Notes under the pieces: model-generated
Told to the model about the DNA's origin: nothing
The model's database searches: none
Seen by the model: the letters and a program-made list of their open reading frames with translations, nothing else
Translations under genes and position numbers: made by a program
NCBI GenBank assembly: GCA_001801175.1
Contig: MGWZ01000123.1
Span: 1 to 37,641 of the forward strand
Origin: Gallionellales bacterium RIFCSPLOWO2_02_FULL_57_47
GTDB taxonomy: Bacteria; Pseudomonadota; Gammaproteobacteria; Burkholderiales; Gallionellaceae
Length of the DNA stretch: 37,641 nucleotides
Direction: 5' to 3'
In this document: in pieces, positions 18,241 through 25,898 of the stretch
Layout of the letters: each line of letters starts with the position of its first letter
Position numbering within the stretch: the first letter of the stretch is position 1

Positions 18241-18855
18241 ATGAAATTTTCAAAATCAGACTTCCGGTTGATGCTCTGGAACATCCTGGCAGCTTGCGCA
18301 TCGCTGCTCATCAGTGCGCTTGTTCTGTACAGCAGCGACGAATATGCGGAAAAAACAAAAAAAGACCAGCGCAACGCGCAGAGCCAGATAAACAATGCGC
18401 GCAGTCATTTGGCTGCGGCGCATGATGACCAGAAAAACATGGCGATATACGCCGACGAATATGGCACATTGATCGTACGCAAAATCATCGGCGACGATCA
18501 CCGTCTGGACTGGATAGAAGGGCTGGAACAAATCCGCCGGCAAAACCTGGCCGCCGATTTCAGCTACAACATCGCACCGCAAAGAACCTATGCACCGCAA
18601 CCGGTGATAGACAGCGGCAACTTCGACCTCCACTACAGCGAAATGAAACTGCAATTCGACCTGCTGCACGAAGGCCAGCTGCTGGATTTTTTCTCCTCCC
18701 TGCGCAGCCAGATCAAAGGGAAGTACCAGCTCGAAGGCTGCACTTTGCATCGCGCCGGTGACGGTGAGGATGCCGCCACGGCCGTTGCTTCACGTCTCAA
18801 GGCAGAATGCAGCGGCGGCTGGATTACCCTCAAAAACCGGAATGCGCCGCAATGA
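18241..18855 (+). CDS. MshJ-like assembly protein (PilO/GspM-type)
   Basis: The 204-residue protein has a short cytoplasmic start, one membrane helix at about 11-30 (LMLWNILAACASLLISALVLY), a charged helical stretch likely to form a coiled coil (35-65) and a small periplasmic domain with LHYSEMKLQFDLLHEGQLLDFFSSL, typical of the PilO/GspM ferredoxin-like fold. It follows the MshI-like gene by 13 bases, with an AGGAAG ribosome-binding site, and overlaps the next by four bases. The name rests on topology and order. Confidence 0.75.
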   Translation: MKFSKSDFRLMLWNILAACASLLISALVLYSSDEYAEKTKKDQRNAQSQINNARSHLAAAHDDQKNMAIYADEYGTLIVRKIIGDDHRLDWIEGLEQIRRQNLAADFSYNIAPQRTYAPQPVIDSGNFDLHYSEMKLQFDLLHEGQLLDFFSSLRSQIKGKYQLEGCTLHRAGDGEDAATAVASRLKAECSGGWITLKNRNAPQ

Positions 18856-19292
18856 ATTCAACCCTTAAAATTGGCTTGTACGCCTGCGCATTGACAGCAG
18901 CGATGCACGCCAACGCCGGAGAATTAGGAAGGCTATTTTTGACTCCGGAACAACGCACTCAGCTGGATTACAATTATGCGCGCGACACGCGACCGGACAG
19001 CAGCAACAACAGCGCACCGACGGCCAATGCGCGCGCACTGACGCTCAACGGCATCGTGCAAATGCATGGCGGTAAACGTACCGCGTGGATCAACGGTGTA
19101 CCCCAGGCGGTCGGGCGCAGCGATGAGAAGACGCCGGAAAGCCTGCAGGTTCCGCTGCCCGGCCAGAACAAATCGGTCAAGCTCAAAGTCGGACAGCGCG
19201 TCTTGCTGAGTCCATCTGCCGGCCCTGACAAGTCCGAGGCGAAGCCTTCAAAGCCGGACACTGCCAAACAAGACGCGGCAGAGGAGGATTAA
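18852..19292 (+). CDS. MshK-like periplasmic protein (PilP/GspC-like)
   Basis: The 146-residue precursor has a signal peptide ending near HANA-GELG (about residue 22). A single small domain contains LTLNGIVQMHGGKRTAWINGVPQAVG and VKLKVGQRVLLSP, as expected of MshK and related proteins that bridge the inner-membrane complex and the secretin. The tail is rich in Lys, Asp and Pro. The ATG lies in the ATGA overlap with the previous gene; a longer open frame from 18807 lacks the signal peptide start. Confidence 0.75.
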   Translation: MNSTLKIGLYACALTAAMHANAGELGRLFLTPEQRTQLDYNYARDTRPDSSNNSAPTANARALTLNGIVQMHGGKRTAWINGVPQAVGRSDEKTPESLQVPLPGQNKSVKLKVGQRVLLSPSAGPDKSEAKPSKPDTAKQDAAEED

Positions 19293-19298
19293 AAAACC

Positions 19299-20711
19299 AT
19301 GCCCGCCAGACATATCGCTATTCCCAATCCGGTTCGCAGCAAGCAGCGCGGCGCGGCCCTGATGGTGATGCTGGTGATTATGGTGATGGGGATTGCCGCC
19401 GCACTGGTCGGCTCGCTCAGCACAACCGCGCTGAAAAGCGCGCGGCAGGAAGCAACCTCCAATGCACTGGCGCAGGCCAAGGAGGCGCTGATCGGTTATG
19501 CCATCACCTATGGCGATACCCACAGCGGCCAGGTGCATGGCTATCTACCCTGCCCGGACCCGAACGGTACCGCCGGTGCCAATGAAGAGGGTTCTTCCGA
19601 AACCTGCGGCAACAAAGATGTCAGCCAGATAGGCCGGCTGCCATGGAAAACACTGGGGTTGTCGTCCTTGCGTGATGGCGACGGCGAGTGCTTGTGGTAT
19701 GCCGTGGCGGGCAGCTATAAAAACAATCCCATGACTGACATGATGAATTGGGATACCCCCGGTCTGTTTGAGGTACTGGATGCAAGCGGCGCAACCATCG
19801 CGCAAAATGTGGTCGCCGTAATATTCGCGCCGGGGCCGGTTCTCGGCAGCCAGAACCGTACGCCTGGTGGCACTGCGCCGATTTGCGGCGGCAACTACAC
19901 CGCCAGCAATTATCTTGACTCCGACGGCACGCTCAACAACGGCACGGTTTCCGCCAGCGCCAATGCCACGACTCAATTCAGGCTGACCTCATCCTCGCAA
20001 GTCAATGACCGGCTCATTTATATCACCCGCCAGGACATCTGGAATGCCATGCTCAAGCGCACTGACTTCATGACTACACTGGCGACCATGACACAAAAAG
20101 CGACCGAATGCCTGGCCGATTACGGCAGGAGAAACAGCAGCGGACCGGGCGATAAGCGGCTTCCCTGGTCTGGCAGGCTTTACCCGGACAGCAGTGGTTA
20201 CTTGACTGACGTCAACTACGACGACGAGGACGGCCGGATGGCCGGTCGCCTGCCCTACCGCGTCAACACCTCTGACAGCGCTACCGGCAACCAGATCAGC
20301 TCGCCCTACTATCAACTGGCAAGCGGGGGCAGTTGCCTTGGCGGCTCGGCATGGGCTACCTATTACCCGTGGTGGACCAACTGGAAAGACCACCTGTTTT
20401 ACGCGCTCGCCTATAGATTCAGACCCAACAGCGGCTCCACGTCCTGCGGCACCTGTCTGAAAGTGAACGGTAGCGGCAACTATGCCGCTGTCGTGATGTT
20501 CGCCGGAAAGCCGCTTGCCGGCCAGACACGCACTACGGTCAGCAACCGTCTCGACTTCAGCAACTACCTGGAGGGGCGCAACTATACTTACACTAACGGC
20601 TCCAATCCCAATCCGTCCGGCGATAGCAATTACCAGAGCGGTGCGGAAACCGGCAGCTTCAATGACGTGCTCTATTGCATCAACCCGAATCTCACGGTGA
20701 CGCCATGCTGA
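19299..20711 (+). CDS. Large pseudopilin-like protein without the canonical cleavage motif
   Basis: The 470-residue protein has an N-terminal hydrophobic helix (residues 20-42, after KQRG) like those of MshP/PilX-type minor pilins, but no glutamate at the fifth position. Whether a prepilin peptidase cuts after RG is uncertain. The globular part starts QAKEALIGYAITYGD and contains GYLPCPDP, GRLPWKTLGL and several cysteines. The first two motifs recur in the next protein (ALIGFAIINGRLPCP, LPWVTLGI), so both carry a related head domain. The size suggests a tip protein or an exposed adhesive subunit rather than a major pilin. A GGAGG ribosome-binding site precedes the start. Not recognised as a characterised protein. 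Confidence 0.85.
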   Translation: MPARHIAIPNPVRSKQRGAALMVMLVIMVMGIAAALVGSLSTTALKSARQEATSNALAQAKEALIGYAITYGDTHSGQVHGYLPCPDPNGTAGANEEGSSETCGNKDVSQIGRLPWKTLGLSSLRDGDGECLWYAVAGSYKNNPMTDMMNWDTPGLFEVLDASGATIAQNVVAVIFAPGPVLGSQNRTPGGTAPICGGNYTASNYLDSDGTLNNGTVSASANATTQFRLTSSSQVNDRLIYITRQDIWNAMLKRTDFMTTLATMTQKATECLADYGRRNSSGPGDKRLPWSGRLYPDSSGYLTDVNYDDEDGRMAGRLPYRVNTSDSATGNQISSPYYQLASGGSCLGGSAWATYYPWWTNWKDHLFYALAYRFRPNSGSTSCGTCLKVNGSGNYAAVVMFAGKPLAGQTRTTVSNRLDFSNYLEGRNYTYTNGSNPNPSGDSNYQSGAETGSFNDVLYCINPNLTVTPC

Positions 20712-21505
20712 CGAACAAGAGTAATTCCGGTTTCACGCTCGTGGAAATGGCGATGGTATTGATGATCGTCGGCCTGTTGCTGGGCGGGTTGATACCGACC
20801 ATCTCCAGCCAGATGGAGCGGCAGCTTGCCAATGAAACGCGCAAACAGATGGATGAAATTCAGCAAGCCTTGATTGGCTTTGCCATTATCAATGGCCGCC
20901 TGCCCTGTCCGGCCAAGGCCACCCTGGCTACGGGGCTAGCCTATGCCGGCGAGGAAGCCACCACGGGCAACACCTGCGCCTGCAAAACCACATCGGGTAG
21001 CGATAAGACCGTGGCTGACAATAGCGCCATTGCCTGCACCGACTCCAGCGTGACCGGTGTGCTGCCATGGGTAACGTTGGGGATCAAGGAAACGGACGCG
21101 TGGGAGCGCCGCTACACCTACCGGGTTACCACGTATTTCGCCGACTTCGCTGTCGTCACCAACACCTTTGGTTCGGGATGCACCCCCAGCCCTGCCCCGG
21201 CTGCATCCAGTTTTGCGCTGTGTTCGCCCGGGATACAGGATGTTGATTCCGCCGACACGGGTGGCACGAACGTTGCCAATAACGTGCCGGCAATATTTCT
21301 TTCGCACGGCAAGAACGGCGCCGGTGCTTATACCCAGCTGGGCACGCAATTAGCGGCCAGCAGCAATGCTGACGAACAGGAAAACAGCGACAACGACAAA
21401 AACTTCGTCATCCATACACAGACACCGGATTTCGACGACCTGGTCGTCTGGCTTTCCCCCAATATCCTGCTCAACCGCATGGTAACGGCTGGCAAGCTGC
21501 CGTAG
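20705..21505 (+). CDS. Prepilin with canonical peptidase motif and LPCP head
   Basis: The 266-residue protein starts MLTNKSNSGFTLVEMAMVLM, a classical class III prepilin leader with cleavage expected between G and F and glutamate at mature position 5. The mature protein has the hydrophobic alpha1 helix, then QQALIGFAIINGRLPCPAK and LPWVTLGIKETDAWERRYTYRV, and paired cysteines. It is larger than a normal major pilin and shares head motifs with the preceding protein, which it overlaps by seven bases. It is likely a minor pilin or pseudopilin. The peptidase that would process it is not encoded in this window. Its stop codon lies in the head of a REP element. Confidence 0.9.
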   Translation: MLTNKSNSGFTLVEMAMVLMIVGLLLGGLIPTISSQMERQLANETRKQMDEIQQALIGFAIINGRLPCPAKATLATGLAYAGEEATTGNTCACKTTSGSDKTVADNSAIACTDSSVTGVLPWVTLGIKETDAWERRYTYRVTTYFADFAVVTNTFGSGCTPSPAPAASSFALCSPGIQDVDSADTGGTNVANNVPAIFLSHGKNGAGAYTQLGTQLAASSNADEQENSDNDKNFVIHTQTPDFDDLVVWLSPNILLNRMVTAGKLP

Positions 21506-21568
21506 GAGCCCGATTTATCGGGCGATTCTCAAAACGTACAACAATCGCGCAACAAGTTGCGCTCCTAC
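21502..21568. repeat. Pair of facing REP hairpins (BIME-like) between convergent genes
   Basis: On the plus strand 21502-21525 reads GTAGGAGCCCGAT then ATCGGGCGA. On the minus strand 21568-21545 reads GTAGGAGCGCAAC then GTTGCGCGA. The GTAG heads point toward each other. The stop codons of the prepilin gene (TAG at 21503-21505) and of the transposase gene (21565-21567) are both supplied by these heads. The pair fills the gap and may act as a two-way terminator. Confidence 0.85.
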
Positions 21569-22044
21569 AGCCATATCGCGTCCCAATGGGGATATTCACC
21601 AACACTACTGGCCAAACCCGAACGCAAGGGATTGGCTATGATGTAGCGCGCAATGTCGCGCAGGTCTTCATCACTGCGCACTGCGTGGTCATGAAATCCG
21701 CGTTGCCAAATCTGCTGCCGGAGGAGCAACGACACCCTGGTCTTGTACAAGCGGACTGTCTCGGACAAGTTACCTTCTTCCCCAAGCTGGAGCAACCAAT
21801 GGACATGATCTGGCATGACGACGTAAGCCAGGGTTTGTGCGTGGCGCACAACATCCTTGTCATGTAAACACCGCACCGCTGCACGCGCGGCGGCAAAAGA
21901 AATAAAAGCAGGTTTGCGGGATGCGGTAACAATGGTCACCAGGTAGGCATGGTTCGGCAGAGAAACGCGACCTTTGCGGAGATTTTTTCCATGAGGTTGT
22001 TTTGCAGGATCGTCCATGACGAAACCATCTCGCAAGAATCGCAC
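21565..22044 (-). CDS. REP-associated tyrosine transposase (RAYT)
   Basis: RAYTs are single-copy relatives of the IS200/IS605 transposases that are thought to spread REP hairpins. The 159-residue protein has the HUH motif in VMPDHVHWLLQL and the end pattern ARYIIANPLRSGLA, with the likely nucleophilic tyrosine region upstream. GTAG-headed REPs flank both ends (21545-21568 and 22050-22073), as expected of its substrates. ATG 22044 and ATG 22017 are both possible starts; the second begins closer to the conserved core. The length and motifs appear complete, so it may be active. Confidence 0.92.
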   Translation of the reverse strand: MRFLRDGFVMDDPAKQPHGKNLRKGRVSLPNHAYLVTIVTASRKPAFISFAAARAAVRCLHDKDVVRHAQTLAYVVMPDHVHWLLQLGEEGNLSETVRLYKTRVSLLLRQQIWQRGFHDHAVRSDEDLRDIARYIIANPLRSGLASSVGEYPHWDAIWL

Positions 22045-22049
22045 AACAT

Positions 22050-22073
22050 TCGCGCAATGAATTGCGCTCCTAC
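22050..22073 (-). repeat. REP hairpin upstream of the transposase
   Basis: On the minus strand it reads GTAGGAGCGCAATT then its complement ATTGCGCGA, matching the copy at 21545-21568 except in the loop region. It lies between the cysS stop codon (22075) and the transposase start. Confidence 0.88.
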
Positions 22074-22074
22074 A

Positions 22075-23469
22075 CTACACGCGCCGCCAGGTCGTTCCCG
22101 CCGCGCTGTCTTCCAGCACGATCCCGGCTTCCAGCAATTCCCTGCGGATGCGGTCAGCCTCGGCGAAGTTTTTTGATTTCTTCGCGGCGATGCGCGCTTC
22201 GATCTGCGCGCTGATCGAAGCATCATCAGGCCCGCCTTCGCTTGCTCCGCCTTGCAGGAATAGCTGGGGGTCGCGTTGCAGCAGTCCCAGTACTCCCGCC
22301 AAAGACTTGAGTTGCGCGGCCGCTTCTGCGGATTGGCGGCGGTTCACTTCGTTGGCGAGATCGAACAACACCGCCACCGCTTCCGGCGTGTTGAAGTCGT
22401 CGTCCATCGCGGATTTGAAGCGCTGGGCGTAGGGCTCGTTCCAGTCCACCCGTTCCCCTTCGACAAGCTCAGGGCGAACGGGCAATGATTTCAGCGCCGT
22501 GTACAGCCGCGTCAGCGCGCCCTTGGCATCGTCCAGGTGCGCGTCGGAATAGTTCAGCGGGCTGCGGTAGTGCGCGCGCAGGATGAAGAAGCGCACCACC
22601 TCGGCATCGTATTTTTTCAGCACCTCGCGGATGGTGAAAAAGTTGCCGAGCGACTTGGACATTTTTTCCTCGTCCACGCGCACGAAGCCGTTGTGCATCC
22701 AGTAATTCACGAACGGGCATTGGTGCGCGCCCTCGCTCTGCGCGATCTCGTTCTCGTGATGCGGGAACTGCAAATCGGCGCCGCCGCCGTGGATGTCGAA
22801 ATGCCGGCCAAGGAGTTCGGTGCCCATCGCCGAACATTCGATATGCCAGCCGGGGCGCCCCTTGCCCCACGGCGAATCCCATTTCACTTCATCGGCTTCG
22901 CTGTCCTTGGCGTGTTTCCACAGCACGAAGTCGAGCGGATCGTTCTTGTTCTCTGCCACGTCGACGCGCTCGCCGGCGCGCAGATCCTCCAGCGACTTGC
23001 CGGAAAGTTTTCCGTAACCGGCAAATTTCCTGACTGCATAATTCACGTCGCCATCAGCGGCCCGATACGCCAGGCCGTTCTTTTCCAGCTGCGCGATCAT
23101 CTCCAGCATCTGCGGCACGTATTGTGTGGCGCGCGGTTCATGATCGGGACGCTGCACGCCCAGCGCGTCGGCATCTTCATGCATCGCGTCGATAAAGCGT
23201 TGCGTCAACGCATGGATGGACTCGCCATTTTCTGCCGCGCGCCTGATGATCTTGTCGTCGATGTCCGTGATGTTGCGCACGTAGGTCACGTCATAGCCGG
23301 AAGCCTTCAGCCAGCGGTACACCATGTCGAACACCACCATCACGCGCGCATGGCCGAGGTGGCAATAGTCGTACACCGTCATGCCGCACACATACATGCG
23401 CACCTTGGTTGCTTCGATGGGTTTGAAATCCTGCTTGTCGCGGGCGAGGGTATTGTAGATTTTCAGCAT
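22075..23469 (-). CDS. cysS: Cysteinyl-tRNA synthetase
   Basis: CysS charges tRNA-Cys with cysteine. The 464-residue protein has zinc ligand C28 in [10 protein letters not shown], the HIGH-type motif HLGH (37-40), the zinc and specificity region [10 protein letters not shown]...[15 protein letters not shown] and [10 protein letters not shown] (KMSKS). Near residues 329-340 the DALR linker contains [12 protein letters not shown], which is encoded by a palindromic repeat at 22449-22482 and is not part of the usual family sequence. The rest looks intact. It lies eight bases after the small membrane protein gene and is probably co-transcribed with glnS. Confidence 0.97.
   Translation of the reverse strand: MLKIYNTLARDKQDFKPIEATKVRMYVCGMTVYDYCHLGHARVMVVFDMVYRWLKASGYDVTYVRNITDIDDKIIRRAAENGESIHALTQRFIDAMHEDADALGVQRPDHEPRATQYVPQMLEMIAQLEKNGLAYRAADGDVNYAVRKFAGYGKLSGKSLEDLRAGERVDVAENKNDPLDFVLWKHAKDSEADEVKWDSPWGKGRPGWHIECSAMGTELLGRHFDIHGGGADLQFPHHENEIAQSEGAHQCPFVNYWMHNGFVRVDEEKMSKSLGNFFTIREVLKKYDAEVVRFFILRAHYRSPLNYSDAHLDDAKGALTRLYTALKSLPVRPELVEGERVDWNEPYAQRFKSAMDDDFNTPEAVAVLFDLANEVNRRQSAEAAAQLKSLAGVLGLLQRDPQLFLQGGASEGGPDDASISAQIEARIAAKKSKNFAEADRIRRELLEAGIVLEDSAAGTTWRRV
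22449..22482. repeat. Palindromic repeat inside cysS
   Basis: Imperfect inverted repeat with arms CCCGTTCCCCTT and AGGGCGAACGGG around CGACAAGCTC. Elements of this kind (TTCGACAAGCTCAGGG) are scattered between genes in many proteobacteria. Here it lies within a reading frame and keeps the frame open. A related half site, GTTCGCCCTGAG, is at 37578-37589. Confidence 0.8.
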
Positions 23470-23476
23470 CGCACGG

Positions 23477-23827
23477 TCAGAATATCATCGGTTTGTTGTC
23501 GTTGAGGTTGAGCCATCCCTTGACGATGCGATAAATGATCCAGCAGAAGTTGGCAAACAGAATCGCCACGCCGACCGCTATGACGAGAGTCGCAGCGCCG
23601 ATCACCGCCCACAGCAGGCCGAACCAGAAGGTGCGTATCTGCCAGCGAAAATGGCTCTCCAGCCAGGTACCGGCGGCTTCGTCCTTTTTCACATAGTTGA
23701 TGATGATGCCGACAATGGCAGTGATGCCGGCAAAGTAAGACAGCGCATACAGCACATAGACAACCTGCACGAGGCTTCTCAGCGAGTTTACTTGCGCCTC
23801 GGTGGGTACGTTGATTTGCTCGCTCAT
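23477..23827 (-). CDS. Small membrane protein, DUF4870-like
   Basis: The 116-residue protein begins [21 protein letters not shown] and has three or four hydrophobic helices. The polar segment [25 protein letters not shown] lies between the first and later helices and is typical of DUF4870-like proteins. The biochemical role is unknown. Its ATG overlaps the glnS stop by four bases, and cysS starts eight bases after its stop, so it lies within an aminoacyl-tRNA synthetase operon. An upstream extension of the frame to 23974 overlaps glnS and is rejected. Confidence 0.85.
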   Translation of the reverse strand: MSEQINVPTEAQVNSLRSLVQVVYVLYALSYFAGITAIVGIIINYVKKDEAAGTWLESHFRWQIRTFWFGLLWAVIGAATLVIAVGVAILFANFCWIIYRIVKGWLNLNDNKPMIF

Positions 23828-25593
23828 GGCTGCCCCCTGGACCAGGAGTCCTTGAGCGTCACGGTGCGATTGAACACCAGCTTGCCGCCTGGCTGATGAT
23901 CGCAGCGGTCGGTGCAGAAGTAGCCCAGGCGCTCGAACTGATAGCGTGTTTCCGGTGCGGCATCTTTCACGCAACTTTCCACCCAGCCCTGCACCACGGC
24001 AAGCGATGCCGGATTGAGGTGAGCGCAGAAATCCGTGTCCTTGTCGCTATCCGTCTCCGACACGATACTGGCAGAGCCATCCGCCTGCGGGAAGAGGCGG
24101 GGAGGCGCCATTCCCGCACCAGACGCTTGCGCGCGCCGTGTCATGGCGCCCGGCTCGGGAATCGTGAACAGCCGGTCGTACAGACGAATCTCCGCAGGCA
24201 ATGCGTGTGCGCGCGACAGGAAATGAATCACGCCCTTCACCTTGCGTCCTTCCGGGTTCTTTCCCAGGGTGTCGTGATCGATGCTGCAACGCAGTTCCAC
24301 CACCTTGCCGGTCGCGTCCTTCACCGCTTCATCGCAGCGCACCACGTAGCTGTGGCGCAGGCGCACTTCGCCGCCGAGTGTCAGCCGCTTCCAGTCTGCG
24401 GGGGGCGTTTCGGCGAAGTCATCGGCCTCGATGTACAGCTCTTTGCCGAACGGTACGAAGCGTTTGCCTAACTCGGGTTGATTGGGATGAAAGTCGGCTT
24501 CGCGCGCCTGTGCGCCTTCGAAGTTGGTGATGGTCACCCTGAGCGGGTTGATGATTGCCATCACGCGCGGCGCACGCAATTCGAGGTCTTCGCGGATCGC
24601 GCCTTCCAGCACCGCCATGTCGACAATGTTCTCGCTCCTGGAAACGCCGATGCGCCTGGCGAATTCGCGGATGCCCTCAGGCGTGTAACCGCGCCTGCGC
24701 ATGCCGCGGATCGTGGGCATGCGCGGATCGTCCCAGCCGCTCACGCGCTTTTCATTCACCAGTTGCAGCAGCTTGCGCTTGCTGGTGATGGTGTAATGCA
24801 GTTCCAGCCGCGAAAACTCGTATTGGCGGGGGTGGCAGGGAATGGCAAGGTTATCCAGCACCCAGTCATACAGCGGGCGGTGGTCCTCGAATTCCAGTGT
24901 ACAGAGAGAATGGGTGATGCCTTCCAGCGCGTCGGAGATGCAATGCGTGTAGTCGTACATCGGGTAGATGCACCACTGGTCGCCGGTGCGGATATGGTGC
25001 GCGCGGCGGATGCGGTAGAGCACGGGATCGCGCAGGTTGATGTTGGGCGAGGCCATGTCGATTTTGGCGCGCAACACTCTGGCGCCGTCGGCGAATTCGC
25101 CGTTCTTCATGCGCCTGAACAGGTCGAGATTTTCTTCCACCGAACGCTCGCGGTACGGGCTGTTTTTGCCCGCCTGCTTCAGCGTGCCGCGATACTCGCG
25201 CATCTGCTCGGGGGTGAGATCGTCCACATAGGCCAGGCCTTTTTTGATCAGTTCCACTGCAAATTGGTACAACTGTTCAAAGTAATCGGATGCCCAGCGC
25301 ACCTCGCCGTCCCACTGGAAGCCCAGCCAGCGCACATCGTCCTGGATGGATTGCGCATACTCCTCGCTTTCCTTCTCCGGATTGGTGTCGTCGAAACGCA
25401 GGTTGCATTTACCATGGTAATCCTGCGCCAGTCCGAAATTCAGGCAAATGGACTTGGCATGTCCGATATGCAGATATCCGTTCGGCTCGGGTGGAAAGCG
25501 GGTCACAATCCCGCTATGCTTGCCGCTTGCCAGATCAGCTTCGATGATGGTGCGGATGAAATTGGAAACGGCGGGTTGTGGGGTGCTGCTCAT
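23824..25593 (-). CDS. glnS: Glutaminyl-tRNA synthetase
   Basis: GlnS charges tRNA-Gln directly with glutamine. The 589-residue protein shows [15 protein letters not shown] (HIGH), the tRNA acceptor-binding core and TSKRKL in the KMSKS position, where many homologues have MSKRKL. The C-terminal anticodon-binding beta-barrels follow. It is about 35 residues longer than Escherichia coli GlnS (554). The extra stretch lies between [13 protein letters not shown] and [11 protein letters not shown] (about residues 482-517) and is rich in Ala, Arg, Pro and Ser. It probably forms a surface loop in the anticodon domain. The gene leads a three-gene operon with the small membrane protein and cysS. Confidence 0.97.
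   Translation of the reverse strand: MSSTPQPAVSNFIRTIIEADLASGKHSGIVTRFPPEPNGYLHIGHAKSICLNFGLAQDYHGKCNLRFDDTNPEKESEEYAQSIQDDVRWLGFQWDGEVRWASDYFEQLYQFAVELIKKGLAYVDDLTPEQMREYRGTLKQAGKNSPYRERSVEENLDLFRRMKNGEFADGARVLRAKIDMASPNINLRDPVLYRIRRAHHIRTGDQWCIYPMYDYTHCISDALEGITHSLCTLEFEDHRPLYDWVLDNLAIPCHPRQYEFSRLELHYTITSKRKLLQLVNEKRVSGWDDPRMPTIRGMRRRGYTPEGIREFARRIGVSRSENIVDMAVLEGAIREDLELRAPRVMAIINPLRVTITNFEGAQAREADFHPNQPELGKRFVPFGKELYIEADDFAETPPADWKRLTLGGEVRLRHSYVVRCDEAVKDATGKVVELRCSIDHDTLGKNPEGRKVKGVIHFLSRAHALPAEIRLYDRLFTIPEPGAMTRRAQASGAGMAPPRLFPQADGSASIVSETDSDKDTDFCAHLNPASLAVVQGWVESCVKDAAPETRYQFERLGYFCTDRCDHQPGGKLVFNRTVTLKDSWSRGQP
24045..24150. other. Extra segment within glnS, possible inserted element
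   Basis: This roughly 100-base stretch encodes the residues that E. coli GlnS lacks. It is bounded by GACACG (24059-24064) and its complement CGTGTC (24137-24142) and contains a small hairpin, CCGCCT (24081-24086) with AGGCGG (24095-24100). These features suggest an in-frame insertion, but short inverted ends can occur by chance. Confidence 0.4.
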
Positions 25594-25638
25594 GCTGGAT
25601 TTCTCGGTTTCAGTTTTTGTGGGCGGAATGCGCGGTGG

Positions 25639-25644
25639 ATTTTA
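25639..25644 (-). promoter_or_regulatory. Possible -10 box of glnS
   Basis: TAAAAT on the minus strand lies about 45 bases before the glnS ATG. No good -35 box is seen at the right distance. The 305-base gap 25594-25898 between divergent glnS and the TPR gene holds this site, the repeat 25664-25811 and the promoter at 25825-25854. No gene is seen in it. Confidence 0.3.
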
Positions 25645-25663
25645 CCCGAAAACACGGACAACA

Positions 25664-25811
25664 AAGGATTGAGGATTGCAGAGCGGGCAATACCCGCATT
25701 TTTGTTTTTCACTCAATATCCGGACGCAACCCGGAGGCAAAAAATTTGGACAGGACAAATACTGCCGCGCCTTAACTCAATCCTCAATCCTCAATCCTCA
25801 ATCCTGCCCCT
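25664..25811. repeat. Inverted repeat of iterated GGATTGA words, copy 1
   Basis: The left arm (25665-25687) has two GGATTGA-type words followed by GAGCGGGC. The right arm (25773-25811), read on the minus strand, has four GGATTGA words preceded by GAGGGGCA. About 85 bases separate the arms. Related copies are at 28723-28806 and 36121-36220. Confidence 0.75.
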
Positions 25812-25824
25812 CAGTGACATAAAC

Positions 25825-25854
25825 TGTGAAAATGCCCGGGTAATTTGATAGAAT
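25825..25854 (+). promoter_or_regulatory. Probable extended -10 promoter of the TPR/L,D-transpeptidase cluster
   Basis: TGTGAA, an 18-base spacer and TAGAAT preceded by TGA (extended -10). An AAGGGA ribosome-binding site precedes the ATG at 25899. Confidence 0.5.
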
Positions 25855-25898
25855 TCGCCGCTACTTGAACCAGTGTACCCAAGGGACTGAATAACACG

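Noticed and set aside
16734-21505. Type II secretion system operon
   Set aside because: The secretin, MshN and motor order match MSHA rather than gsp; there is no gspG-type major pseudopilin or gspD/C pair.
22537-23505. Long plus-strand open frame opposite cysS
   Set aside because: Antisense to cysS with no domain or ribosome-binding site; typical mirror frame.
25760-25811. Short direct repeats of GGATTGA considered as a CRISPR array
   Set aside because: The words are seven bases long, directly joined without unique spacers, and arranged as inverted arms; no cas genes are nearby.
24478-25848. Long plus-strand open frame of about 456 codons opposite glnS
   Set aside because: Antisense to the well-supported glnS gene, with no recognisable domain, and it runs on into an intergenic repeat.
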